A stretch of DNA of 64,000 nucleotides from Eulemur rufifrons (lineage: Eukaryota; Chordata; Mammalia; Primates; Lemuridae), in NCBI RefSeq assembly GCF_041146395.1, contig NC_090989.1, positions 225,092,843 through 225,156,842 of the forward strand, read 5' to 3'. The notes beneath the pieces were generated by a model. That model did not search any database, was not told the origin of the DNA, and was given only the letters and a program-made list of their open reading frames with translations. Position 1 is the first letter of the stretch. Every line of letters starts with the position of its first letter. Positions 12,291 through 23,090 of this stretch are shown in pieces. The translations under genes and the position numbers were made by a program.

Positions 12291-12984
12291 GTTCATTTAA
12301 TAATTGTTCCAAACGAAGTGACTGAGTCCCTGGTATTCTTGTTCTTGGCTCCTACCAGGCTGTTCCCTAGCTATCCTGGTGACAGGGAACTGGAGGGCCA
12401 CTTACTGTACCTTCAAACACTGGACGGCGGTTTTGCTGAACATGGTCAATTTCAGGAGCCATATCTGCTCTGCACTTTTAACTTATGAATGAATCTTCCC
12501 TCACTGTCATCAACCCCCATCAGTCCCCAGGGACACACATCAAACACTGGGGGTCTCATAGGCTGAATGTCCATAACACAAAATCCCCAGTTAATCAGCC
12601 CACAGTTGATTTCTAGACCATGCCACCAGTTAAGCTGTTTTCTCTTGAGTCCTTCTGAAGGCAAAGCCAGTTCAGGATGAATTTGAGGAAGCTGTTGCTT
12701 ATAGAGACCCTCAGGAATGCAAATCTTCTACCTTTCTCTAGTTAGGGCATGGGCAGCAGAGGCTCAACCATATCATTGATGCTTAGAGATCTGATGTACC
12801 CATTACTCACCTCTGACAGAGGTCGTTGTCGCCTGGGGAACATGTTGATCTTTTGTCTAAGCTGTTCCAGTGAAAATGCAATGTAGAAAGTCAATCGCAA
12901 GATGAAAGGAGACCTCTCAGATCACTGTCACAGAGTTTGGTTGTTAATTTTGAACCTCTCTGACTCCTCCATGAGTGTAGATCT
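12291..12984. other. Unique stretch, no gene recognised
   Basis: No repeat or exon recognised. Two short open frames (12246-12488 plus, 12452-12664 minus) overlap tail to tail and show no domain features. Confidence 0.4.
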
Positions 12985-13085
12985 GGACCTTCCAATGTGA
13001 GGTAAGCTCTGTGAGGTCAGGGGTTGTGTGTCTTATACGACCTTTGTGCCCCTTACAACTTGTAGAGCACTGGTTAGAATAATTT
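12985..13085 (+). mobile_element. LINE-2 3' fragment
   Basis: The sequence 'ggtaagctctgtgaggtcag' then 'gggttgtgtgtcttatacga' matches the L2 3' UTR phrase '...aagctccttgagggcagggac...'. It ends near 'gtagagcactggttagaata'. Short and old. Confidence 0.55.
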
Positions 13086-13789
13086 GAACTAGAGAAGTTT
13101 GAAAATGGCCCATGGGCTTCAGGAAAGGGGTGGTGACTGTTCTCTAGATATTCAGCAGTGGACAAGAGGTGATCATTTAAGCAGAACACGCGTAGACTTC
13201 AAGACCATTGAGCTAGGCACAAGAAAGGGATGCTAATGCTGGCTTTGAAGTTTTGCAGTGGATTTGGGGAAGAAAAGAAACCTTGCAAAGAGAGAAGGTT
13301 GAAGTTATACAGTTACAAGACTTGAGAGAAATGAATTTCTTTGACCCCATTAGCATTTGCTTCAAATCCTTTTTTGGAAGTAGAAGTGGGTATAAATGAT
13401 GAAAGAGTAAATATTTTGAGAAAGAAAATTAGACTCTCACAAGAAGACATTTCCAAAATGTATTTATAAAAACTTGATCTTTCAATTATATATGCATGTT
13501 TTAAGGAATAGAGTTTTGTGGTCAAATATGCCAGATTAAATCAAGTTAACACATTATTGGTGCCATTATTATGCTAATATACACTGTAAATTTCTAAGAG
13601 GAGTTCTATAGTATGTATCATTTCTCAAAATTATTTAATCATGGACCTTCTTTGTGTAGAACCTTGTTATCAACTCTTTCAAGGACTATGGTTCAGAAAT
13701 GCTGCTCTAAGGTAAGGCTGGCCACTTGGAGAGTCCTAAAAAGATACATTTTAGAATATTCTTCCAACTACAGCTTCATTTTTTTTTTT
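13086..13789. other. Stretch with nothing recognised
   Basis: AT-rich DNA without a recognised repeat or gene. It runs into a poly-T tract (13779-13789) at the edge of the next MIR. Confidence 0.4.
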
Positions 13790-14045
13790 TGTGCTAAGTG
13801 CTAGGCACTGCTCTATGCATGTAATATACATTATTTCATTTTTTCCTCAAAACACCCCAATTAGGTAATTATACTTCTTATCTCTATTTTAAATATAAGG
13901 AAATTATACTCTGGTTTCTCTTCAGATCGAATAAATCTTTCGCCTTTTACTAAAGATAAGGAAATTAAGGTCTAGAAGAGTGAAATAACTAGAAATGACT
14001 GAGCTGAACCCATTCTCTGAAGTCCATGATATTAATCACCATTAT
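13790..14045 (-). repeat. MIR SINE
   Basis: The complement of MIR is visible: 'gtgctaagtgctaggcactg', 'ttatttcattttttcctcaa', then 'aaagataaggaaattaaggt' and 'actgagctgaacccattctc'. An insertion or duplication around 13900-13960 lengthens it relative to the roughly 260-bp consensus. Non-coding. Confidence 0.6.
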
Positions 14046-14149
14046 CTGCAGCCATAGCAAAAACAAAACAGAACAAAATAAAGCAAAATTCTTCAATACT
14101 TTATTCTAGTTACAAACTAGTTGTTCCAGTTTTCCTAGCACAATCTTTT

Positions 14150-14370
14150 TTTTTTTTTAGTTTCTGAAGTTGTCAGAATCCCACGTTTCTCTTTTATTTG
14201 TTTGTTTTAAAAAATTATTATTTCAAAATATTATGGGGGTACAAATGTTTTTGGTTACATGGATCACTTTTGTTATGCTTGAGTCAGGGCCATCACCCAG
14301 ATAGTTACCATTATGCCCGTTAGGTAGGTTTTTGCCCATCCTCTCCTCCCCACTTCTCCTGCTTGATTTC
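14150..14370 (-). mobile_element. Truncated LINE-1 3' end, lineage-type, intact target duplication
   Basis: Flanked by a perfect 11-bp direct repeat, 'cacaatctttt', at 14139-14149 and 14371-14381. A poly-T run on the left (complement of the poly-A tail) marks a minus-strand insertion. The text 'caaaatattatgggggtaca' through 'aggtttttgcccatcctctc' matches the 3' UTR of strepsirrhine L1 as I remember it. About 50 bp between the poly-T and the L1 3' end (14159-14208) does not look like L1 and may be a transduced 3' flank. Only about 220 bp were inserted, so it has no coding capacity. Confidence 0.75.
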
Positions 14371-14381
14371 CACAATCTTTT

Positions 14382-15364
14382 AAAATAACTGAAATTTAAA
14401 TAACTTTAAGCAATACCTGGACTTATTAGTTCTATACTGGGCTTCCTACTCTTGTTTTATTTGTAATCTGATCGGTTAGTTACCTGCCTATGCCCTGTAA
14501 GCATTTGAGTTTCCTATTCTTGCTGTAGCTCATTGTAGCTGGTTCAGAAAAGAAGGGAATGTGGTCTGTGAGTATTGGAACTTCATAGCAATAGTGTTCT
14601 TAGGAGGCAAGAGAAGCCTGGGGGCTCCTCAGTATCAGCAATGAAGCAGCAAAGAGGTGGTAGGGCCTCTGGTGGACCATCTCATGGCAGCTTCTACTCG
14701 GTGGGGGAATCCTTTCTAAAGTGTTCCTGACATGGACATTTAACGTCTGCTCTAACACTTTCAATGACAGTGGAATTACCACTTATATATACTTAAGACA
14801 CATATTAAACTGGGACAATTTGCAGCCCTCATCTAAACCTTCCACCTAGCAGTTCTGCCTCATAAAGGAACACAGAACAAATCTTTGTCTTTGTTATAAT
14901 GTCCCTTCTATTGGACAGGCCTCTGAACATCCTGACTCCTTCCACAGTTTTTCACTTGTAACATTTCTATATCCCTTCCCTGGTTTTGTCCCACTCCCAT
15001 GGGTGGTCAGTAGCTTGACCATATAGCACACAGAATTTGAACAGAGCACTCCTGATGTGCCCAGTGCAGGCTGCCTTGGGACATATTTGTCATCTGGCCA
15101 CCATGTTTCTCATGATACAGGACCAGATTGCCTTGGCTTGGTTTTTTCAGTGGCTACGTCCTCAATTGGTTCACTTACATTTATGGTCAACCAATGGCCA
15201 AGATCTTTTTCATACAAAGTCAGGCCAGGCCAAGCCTTTTGTGTCAGGAAAATTGTCTTGACTTTATCCAAGTTAATTTAGAAATGGATGTGTTGACCGA
15301 ATCCTGTACACTGAGTTCTCTGGGAAATATAATAATGTGCAATTTGTATAATCAAGTGAAAACA
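14382..15364. other. Unique stretch, no gene recognised
   Basis: About 1 kb without a recognised repeat. Three overlapping plus-strand frames lie at 15037-15391, all in one short region and without domain features. Confidence 0.4.
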
Positions 15365-16100
15365 GCTATTTCATTAGTAAGTATGTATTGAGAAATAAAA
15401 GGCATAGTTCTGGTTTTCAAGAAATGTATCATCCAGTTGGGAGGCAAAGACCAAGATTTAGAAAGCAGTTAGTGAAGACTTTGAGGAAGTAGTAAATTGT
15501 ATCTAGTAGACCAGAAGTGCTGATCAGAGAAAAGTGAGGACAATGACGGTGGGAGAAATAGAAGAAGGTTTCATGGAGGCAGTGGAACATGCTCTGGTGC
15601 TTGCACAAGGGTTTGGATTGGACTGGTGCAGATTGTTGGGGTGGGTTCTGTCGGTGAGCAAAAGCATGTGGGAGAGAATGCCCACTTCCCAGAGCAGGGG
15701 AGAGGGGGTCTCATTTGGTAGGGCAGAGGGTGTCTTTGAGGAGCAGTGGAGGGTAAGGTGGGGCCAGTTATAGGGAGTCTTGATACCCGGACAAAGGAAT
15801 TTAGCCATGAGAATGCGGGCCGAGGGGAAGGTATGAAGAGGTCTAGTCTGGAAGTGATGTCCAGGAGTGAGCAGAGGGGCTAGGGACTGGATGCAGGGAG
15901 CATAGCCAAAGCAGTTGGAATAAAGGCTAGCAGTTACTAGCCTTGAAGAACTAGAAGGAGAAAAGACAGGACTTATTTGACTGCATGGAAGTGAGGAAGG
16001 AAGAGTTAGTTAAATATGGTTTTGTAGTTTTACACCTGGTCAATGTGGATAATGGTTCCATGTCAGAGATGAAGAAGGAAATGGTTTGGATGAAAGAGGA
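15365..16100 (-). mobile_element. Probable LINE-2 fragment, highly diverged
   Basis: The text 'ctggttttcaagaaatgtat', 'gttgggaggcaaagaccaag', and later 'ggggccagttatagggagtc' with 'acaaaggaatttagccatga' follows the reverse-strand L2 order. It is far more diverged than the copy at 7945-8860. Frames in it are broken. Boundaries are approximate. Confidence 0.45.
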
Positions 16101-16299
16101 TGATTTTGTTTTGGGCCGTATTGGGTGGTGGTTTGGGTAGGGGAGTAGCATTCAAATGATGTGGTCCAGCAAACCTTGTGGATAGAACCTGGGTAAAATG
16201 CCAGCGGGAATGAAAAGTGTTAGCATGAGAATGACTTGGGAATGTGCTCATCTTCCCATCTAACATGTGCCCTGGTGTTCTGCTGTGAGTGAGCAGGCA

Positions 16300-16550
16300 A
16301 GTGTGTGCTTGGTGCAGAGATTAAGAGTAGGTGCTTCAGCGTCAGCTAGATCTGGGTTCAAATTCTAGCTCTGCCACTTACTAGCCGTGTAACCTGGGCA
16401 ACATATACACAATACTCCGTGTTACCCTGTAGCCTCAGGATAGTCATCTGTAAAATATAGAACAATAATACTAGCCTCCAAAGACATTAGGATTACTTAC
16501 AAATAAGTGTACAATATTACATGGCACTCCACACATCACAGATGCTGTTG
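16300..16550 (+). repeat. MIR SINE
   Basis: A good MIR match: 'gcagagattaagagtaggtg', 'gatctgggttcaaattctag', 'ctctgccacttactagccgt', 'tcatctgtaaaatatagaac'. The tRNA-derived B-box ('gggttcaaattc') and the central core are both visible. Confidence 0.8.
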
Positions 16551-16779
16551 TTCTTACTGTTCTTGCTGTCATTGCTTCCTGCCTGCCTATAGTGACTGCT
16601 GTCTGCCCATCAGTGTGTTTGGAACTCTTAGGAGACAGTGCTTAGGGACTGGGTTTTTTTTTTTTCTGAGTGTGAGGGTCTTGCTGATAAATGTGTCATC
16701 ACCCTGAAACTGCTGAGCACAGATAAAAGCATTCACCCCTGCCTGAGAGCTTGACTGGAGAAAGATATCCTCTCACCAG

Positions 16780-18240
16780 GGATGCAGAGTGTTTTCTTTA
16801 AGCAGCTCCCAGAACCCCCCAGGCCTCACCTACCTCCCTGATCGCCATGAAAGGTCTAGCTTTGTACAGCTGCCACAACACAGGTATAGTCCTTTCCAAG
16901 TCCTTATCAACTGTCCCCTCCCCCAGAAACTGCCTCTGAGCTCTGACAAGGATGAACTCAGAGTGACTGTGGGCAGCGGCCAAAGCGCACAGTGCTAGGA
17001 CATTCCCCACATACTCCAGTTCCTGTGCAAACATGGACTTTAAATGGCCCTCCCACGCCAGGGCCTCAGGATGCATTTCAGGAGCTTGCGGGTCACTTGG
17101 CCTTGGCCACAAGACCACAATGGAAATAACAGCCCAGCTATTTTATGTGCTGCCATGTCAGCAAATGCTGCCTGCGAGCAAGCCAGGGTCGGGGAAACCT
17201 GTGTGTGGTAACGTGAGGGCAGCCAAGCCTGTCCCACGGCAGCAAACTGTGGGAAACCTGAATGGGGACTCTTGGCAGCTTTTGGAGGAGCCGGACTCCT
17301 CAGCCCAGGGCTTGGGAAGCTGTTTGCACTTAGAGGGATTATTGCACTAAGAGGTGTCAAGTTTGATAGTGGAACACCCCAGGGCTGTGAGAAAGGCTCC
17401 CCTCATATGTCGACTTTCATGCCAACTTCTTGGAGAATGATACTACTTGGCCTGTCCCCCGCCAGACCTTGGTGCACGTGCACAGCTCTTCAAATGAAAG
17501 GCAAAGCAATGCATCTCATTGCCTCTGGACGAATGACCCAGGCCAGAAAGGCACTGGGCTCTGTGTCGATACCCACCAAACCCTCACTGTTACAGTCAGC
17601 CCGATGCGGTTCCCATTTGGCACTCAGTAAGCGCAGCAGTCCCTTCGTGGGTTTAGGTGTGACTGCAGGTACCGTTTTGAAAGATAGATTTGCATAGGTA
17701 AGTGTTTTGTAAAATATTTTTCAGAAAACATTTGCCAAGGGGAAATGTGCGAGCTCAAAGGTGGAAGGAAGCTAGGGGAGGGTGTGGGAGAGAAGGTGAG
17801 AATTAGGGCCAGACATATGCTTTTCAGCTGCCCTGACCAGCCTCGGAGCAGCCCCTCTCCTGTGGGAGCGGAGGCTCTGCAGGTTGCAGTGTGGATCAGA
17901 GAGATTTATGCCCTGCACACCAAATACGTATCCATGACTCTCCACGGCACAATTTTGAAAAGGTGATTATGGGTCTGACATGGAGGAATATTTTATATGA
18001 AATTGCTGAAAGATCTCTGGGCACTAAGCAATAATCACCTCAATGCTTTAGAAAGTGTTCCAATTTGTTTCCCATCGGCTTCTTGGCAGCTGGGATTTAC
18101 ATGCCATTTAGCATCCAATCCTGGGCATCCCACGTGCCAGCACGCTGAGCATAGGGGCTTCCCTTGAAGAAAAATGCCCTGCAGTTTGGGGATAAGTCTC
18201 AGTAGCTTTAGAAACATGCAGAGACTTGGAATCTGTAATT
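16780..18240. other. Non-repetitive, relatively GC-rich block; candidate regulatory region
   Basis: I recognise no repeat family for about 1.4 kb, unusual in this window, and G+C is visibly higher than in the flanks. Open frames overlap on both strands (16798-17118 minus, 17033-17350 plus, 17040-17360 minus, 17272-17697 plus, the last 141 codons). None has a domain, signal peptide or conserved motif I can name, and mutual overlap argues for low stop density. At 17695-17702 'ataggtaagtg' fits a splice-donor consensus. I cannot tell a conserved enhancer from an unrecognised exon cluster without an alignment. Confidence 0.4.
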
Positions 18241-18518
18241 TCACTTCTTTTCACTTCATTTCTTGTAATATTTCAAAGGAAAGAATCAGAAAAAGGATGT
18301 TCATTGAAAAGAAGCATGATTTGAAGGTGTTTATCATAGTGTAATATTTTTTGTATGTGTCCTTCTAGAATGTAATGCCATGCAAATGTGTGCATATATA
18401 TTTTAACAATGAAAAGTTGGAAGTAACTTAAATGGGCCAAAATAGGGGATTTGATATTTTAAAAAGTACTATAGAATATTATATATTACTGAAGTCAGAA
18501 AAATAAGTTGTAGAATGG

Positions 18519-18559
18519 TGTATGCATATGTGTGTGTATGTATGTGTGTGTATGTATGC
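18519..18559. repeat. TG/TATG microsatellite
   Basis: An imperfect tandem of 'tgtg' and 'tatg' units, about 40 bp. It is short and interrupted and likely polymorphic only mildly. Confidence 0.8.
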
Positions 18560-20084
18560 TATGATTCTATTTTTGTAAATGCATGTTTATATACATTTGT
18601 ATGGAAATGAATTCTAGAAGGACATATGCAAATAATCACAGATGACTTGTCATGCAAAGGGGGTGGGGTGCTGCCCTTTTCTTCTTTGTTCCTTGGCCCA
18701 TCTGGGCTTCCACTCTAACCTCTGAGCCTGTGCTCACATGACCTTCACAGAGTGTCAATCAGTTCTGTTGTCATCCTCTGGTGTCTAGCACACCGTCCCT
18801 TTCACTGAATGGAGCTCCTGAAAGTAGACTTAGGCTGCAAAGAAGATGACAGGCAGCTCCCCTTAAACTGTGGTTGATACCAAGGAAAGGAGCCACTGCT
18901 TAATTGATATCTTTCAGCGAAGCTTGGACCAACCACCAAATCAAACTCACGGGGAGAATGTTGACCACGTCACCACTGCTGCAAATGATTGTAAGTCCGG
19001 CCTGCAGCCAAGCGTCAGTGTACCAGGAGCCTGCTTTCTTTTCTGTTGGTCTCTTGCTTTTCTTATTAAAATTGTGTTGTTTAGATGCTGGCTTCATCAG
19101 CATCATGAGTCTTTGTCTCTGAATCTGAGTCAAGGAATGAGAAACCTGTTGGAGTCTGGCATTTGTGCTTTGTAATTTGTTATCCTACCTAAAAGGCTGG
19201 CCTGAAATTTTTGGTGTAAAGATTTAGATATTGAACTATCTCATTATTGCTATCAGAGGACCCCATCCTGATGTCTTCCTGCTGTGTTCTTCTCTCCTAA
19301 GGTGGGCTAGTTTTTAATACACCTGAGCTCAAAGAGGCCTTAATTTTGAGTGTTTTTTTTTTTTTACATTCTACACTACTGCTCTGGAGAAATGACGTTT
19401 GAGCAGAAGGGAATGCTGTAAGACCATTCCCAAAACAAAAAGAAACTCTCCTCACTTAGATTGCTTTTTTCTTCTTATCATATGTTGTCCTGAAGACAAA
19501 TAAATTTAGTTATTTTTGAGCAAAGAACCCAATGTTCCTCTTGTGCAAAGGAAAAATGATGTCTCAGGTATCAGATTTCAGTTTCTGTGCCACTAGGCGA
19601 TGAAGTGATGAGTTTCTACAACATTCGCATTAGAATTAAAATTATGATTTCTTTTGGTATTGCTGGCATTATGTGGGTGAGATGTGTTTCTGGAAGCAGA
19701 TATTTGGTTAGTCTTAAATTTTTTGCTGTTTCAGAACTACACTGAAAATCCTGGGAAGTGTTGTACAAGGGGAAATAATATTTGCTGGGGGCTGATGATG
19801 GGCTATGTGTTTAAATCCATGTTTCTTTGCAGGGGTAAGTGTGCACTCCACATTCTATTACGAATGTTCACCATGGACTGACATATCAAGGAAAGCAAAG
19901 GGATATTACCTTTTCCAGAGATAACAGTTAATGTTTCTTAGTCTATTTTTTTTTTCTCTTTGAGTAAATAATAAAAAGAGTTAAATCAGATGCCAAAGTA
20001 TTTTGGCTTTGCTTAATCCAGTTAATATTTAAAATTACTGGATAGAGTCCTGGGCTTAAAAAGAGAACATTTAGTTGAGTCCTA
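18560..20084. other. Unique stretch, nothing recognised
   Basis: No repeat family or exon recognised. It contains an interrupted poly-T run near 19351 and several short overlapping frames at 18870-19175 on both strands without features. Confidence 0.4.
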
Positions 20085-20205
20085 TAATTTTACAGATGAG
20101 AAAACTGAGATCAGAGGGATTAAGGGACTTGTCGAGGTCCCACAGACAGTTTCAGATCAAGCCCTGGAGCGCAAGCTCATTGCCCTCTCAGAACCAGACT
20201 TTCCA
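20085..20205 (-). repeat. MIR fragment
   Basis: The reverse-strand MIR core is seen as 'ttttacagatgagaaaactg' followed by 'attaagggacttgtcgaggt' and 'cccacagacagtttcagatc'. Confidence 0.65.
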
Positions 20206-21059
20206 TTCAGTTGGTAGTCAGCCACCCTTTTTCCTATCCTCATCCAAGTTCAGCTATTTTCTGATGAGAAGTGGTTTAGGAAGTGAATCTTTCCACCTGA
20301 AACCAACAGGAAGGATAGGAAGAGCGATGCTTTCTGTTTTCTGATGGCTCTACCACCGTGAACCTGTATGCCTGCTTCCTACGTGAGGCTCATGTCCGTG
20401 TTGAATCCTGAGTGAGGACAAAACAGAAACTAACTACATAGGTCCCAGGAAAGTGTTTGTTGCACCCCAAATCCTTTGTAAGTTCTCAAGTAAGAAGAGA
20501 CAGGCCTATAGAAAAGGGACTTATCTACCCCCCGGGAGAGTCAGCAGGTGAATCAACAAATCCTTGTGATTAGTGACACCAAGAGTTGTTGATCGACATC
20601 AGCCACCTTTAAGCAAAGAGAAACAAATTCCACAAGAACCCTAGATTCCATTTCTTTTTCTAGGTCTTGGAGTAGATTTCTAGTTAAACTCTATAGGTGA
20701 CTATGTGATATTAATGTATAGATAAAAATGTATAGAAAATGTTAATGTATAGAAAAAAGTATAGATTTCTTTTAACTTTTCCCTGCCATGAATTGCACTT
20801 CTTTTTCTACCATGAATTAGTGTATACATTCTATTTCTTACGGGCACGTTGTCAAAAGTTCCATCATCCCCACCCCCTCATCCTTTCTGGGGTGGAGATT
20901 TTGGATGGTGGGTAATGGCAGATATGACGTTCTTGCCTTGGCCAAGTGGCCCGAAGACCAAATATCTCTCAGCCCAACACTTATCTCAGGGCTACTTAGC
21001 TTCTTCACACTATCTATTGTTTGGGACAAGCTGTGTCGGGAAATGAAAATACTTTACAT

Positions 21060-21250
21060 TCATGTAAAAGGCACTCCTACACATATTGTTTGGCTCAATC
21101 CTCAAATTTTATTCTAGTTATGGTTCAACATAACTAAGGCTGAGAAACTTGAGGATCAGAGAGCTGATGCAATTTTACCCAGGGCACACAGCTCGCAGTT
21201 ATAGCTAAGATTTAACCCCAGGACTTGGGCTTCATGTTAAATGGTCATGT
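21060..21250 (-). repeat. MIR SINE
   Basis: The complement of MIR: 'ggctgagaaacttgaggatc', 'aattttacccagggcacaca', 'gctcgcagttatagctaaga' and 'tttaaccccaggacttgggc'. The left part is more diverged. Confidence 0.65.
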
Positions 21251-21509
21251 AACCATGTCAGAGTTGAGATTCGGTTCTTGTCATGCAGAAAGACCAGGGC
21301 AGCATTGTTTACAAAAGTTTAGATTAGACATTGCTATTAGCTTTCTAGATTGCCCATACATTTAAAAAGAATGCAGGCATGTATTAGCCAAATCAACTGT
21401 GATGACAAAGTTCAGTAGTCACATGTTAATAAGAGAGAATGAGATTCTTCTCATGGCCTAAGGAGCTCTTTCCTCACTCCATTGCTCTACAAATCACAAT
21501 CTCATCTTG
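21251..21509. other. Short unique gap
   Basis: Nothing recognised between two MIR copies in opposite orientation. Confidence 0.4.
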
Positions 21510-21745
21510 GGACCAGAGCAGAGGCTCTCAGTGTGAAAGCCTTGGTGTAAATTCCCAGCGGTGCTGCTTCCTAGCTGTGTGACATGAGGCAAGTTACTTG
21601 ATGTCTGTGAGCCTCAGTTTCTTGAAAAAGGAAGAACATATCTACTTTAAAAGGCTGTTGTGAGACAAAATGAGATAATGCATATAAAACATTAGTATAG
21701 AACTTGGCTAAGAAAGCAGTAGCTCTTGCTGTTACTCGTATTGAC
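21510..21745 (+). repeat. MIR SINE
   Basis: A well-preserved MIR core: 'cttcctagctgtgtgacatg', 'aggcaagttacttgatgtct', 'gtgagcctcagtttcttgaa', 'tgttgtgagacaaaatgaga' and the tail 'taatgcatataaaac'. Confidence 0.8.
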
Positions 21746-21974
21746 AGTTCTAAGGGTGAGACAATGAAACAAATTGCACAAAAGGCTGCCAAGTAATTTT
21801 AAAGCACTGGGATCATCCATTATCCAACCATTCACATCATTGGGTGATTTCATTAATTTGAGGCCTAATCCATAGTACCTAGTAGAGCAGCTTATTAAGA
21901 AACAGAAAAAGCATTGGGTATTATCTAAGTTTGAGCTAAAAATAGAAAGAGCATTTCATTAGATTTTCCTAAGG

Positions 21975-22080
21975 ATCCCATGGGGTGAGTGTAATGGTGC
22001 ACATTTTACAGATGAAGAAACTGAGGCTTTTAGTAGTTAACTGCCATGTAACATGTAACCTAGCAAAGCAGAAATTTAAA
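21975..22080 (-). repeat. MIR fragment
   Basis: The reverse MIR core: 'cattttacagatgaagaaac' then 'tgaggcttttagtagttaac', with a degraded remainder. Confidence 0.6.
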
Positions 22081-22799
22081 CATATATTGATTTAAATTTG
22101 GTAACCTATTGAATATCTCTAATGAGTATCTTTGCAATGCTACAAAAATAAAACCCCCTTGGTGTTTAGAAGATTTACTGTGGTGGGTATTTAAAAATCA
22201 TGAAGGAGATTCATGTGTTTTGTAGAGCAATAGTTCCACTGAGTTATTAAAAGACAACTTTTTTTTTTTTTTTTGCCAGTGTCTAGGATCCTTTAAATCG
22301 AATTGACAGTGTTGAAGATTTGGATGTCTTTGTTTATGTATTTATATAGCTTTTACAAGTAAGATGCAACTTATATGGAGATGATTGAGTTATGGGGCAA
22401 ATCCATGATCACAATCTCATTTTTTGTTGTGATGTTTTGCAGTGAATGGAACAGAATGTGGGAGAGGTGATTGACACCCAGAAAATTTATTCTAAATTAA
22501 ATTTGGGTTACATTAGTGATAAATAGCATTGGAATGGCTGTTCTCAGAAGTCTACTTCCTTATTTAGTGGTGACCTCTTCTCTCCAGTACTCACTTTACA
22601 AATGGCTTTCTCACTCCCACCTCTAAAGGCTTAAATATGTTTTCTCCAGCAATTAGCATTATATACAAACCCTGGTTGGTCTCAAAAACATTTTGAATGT
22701 GAGATTCTCTCTCTGGGAGATGGATTTTTTTTTTTTCCATTTGTTCTGCATCCTGGCATTCTGGTTTCATTGTGAGAAACAACTGTATTCTCCGTTAGT
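22081..22799. other. Stretch with poly-T runs, no gene recognised
   Basis: AT-rich sequence with poly-T tracts at about 22259-22274 and 22727-22737. I see no flanking duplication that would prove a retroposon. Confidence 0.35.
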
Positions 22800-23090
22800 G
22801 TAACATGAAAATTTTCTTTGCAAAGGACCAGAGACAGAGAGAAGGACAGAAAAGAGGGGAAGACAAGAGCAGGGAGATGAAGAATGAGGCCCAGTGGGAG
22901 GGGATGGAGGAGAGATGGAATGAAAGATGGATGGGGGAGAAGGAGGAGACAGCTAGAGGTGTATAATGGGAGATAGAGATGGAATGATGGAAAGAGAATA
23001 GACAGAAAAGGATAATGAGAGCGAGAAAGGGGGAGAGAGATGGGGATCAGAGACAGAGAAGCAAAGAAAACCAAGAAGGCAGGATCCCAA
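22800..23090. repeat. Purine-rich (GA-rich) tract
   Basis: Close to 290 bp made almost entirely of A and G on the plus strand, for example 'gaccagagacagagagaagg' and 'gagcgagaaagggggagaga', with only scattered pyrimidines. It is a degenerate polypurine tract, not a perfect tandem. The complementary polypyrimidine strand is stop-poor and produces a spurious 157-codon minus-strand frame. Confidence 0.7.

Noticed and set aside
17272..17697. 141-codon plus-strand open frame as a gene
   Set aside because: It overlaps open frames in other phases on both strands, lacks any recognisable domain, and has no visible promoter or poly-A signal. Kept only as part of a candidate regulatory block.
17695..17702. 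True exon boundary at the 'ataggtaagtg' donor-like site
   Set aside because: Such 8-mers are frequent by chance, and I found no paired acceptor with a conserved open frame.
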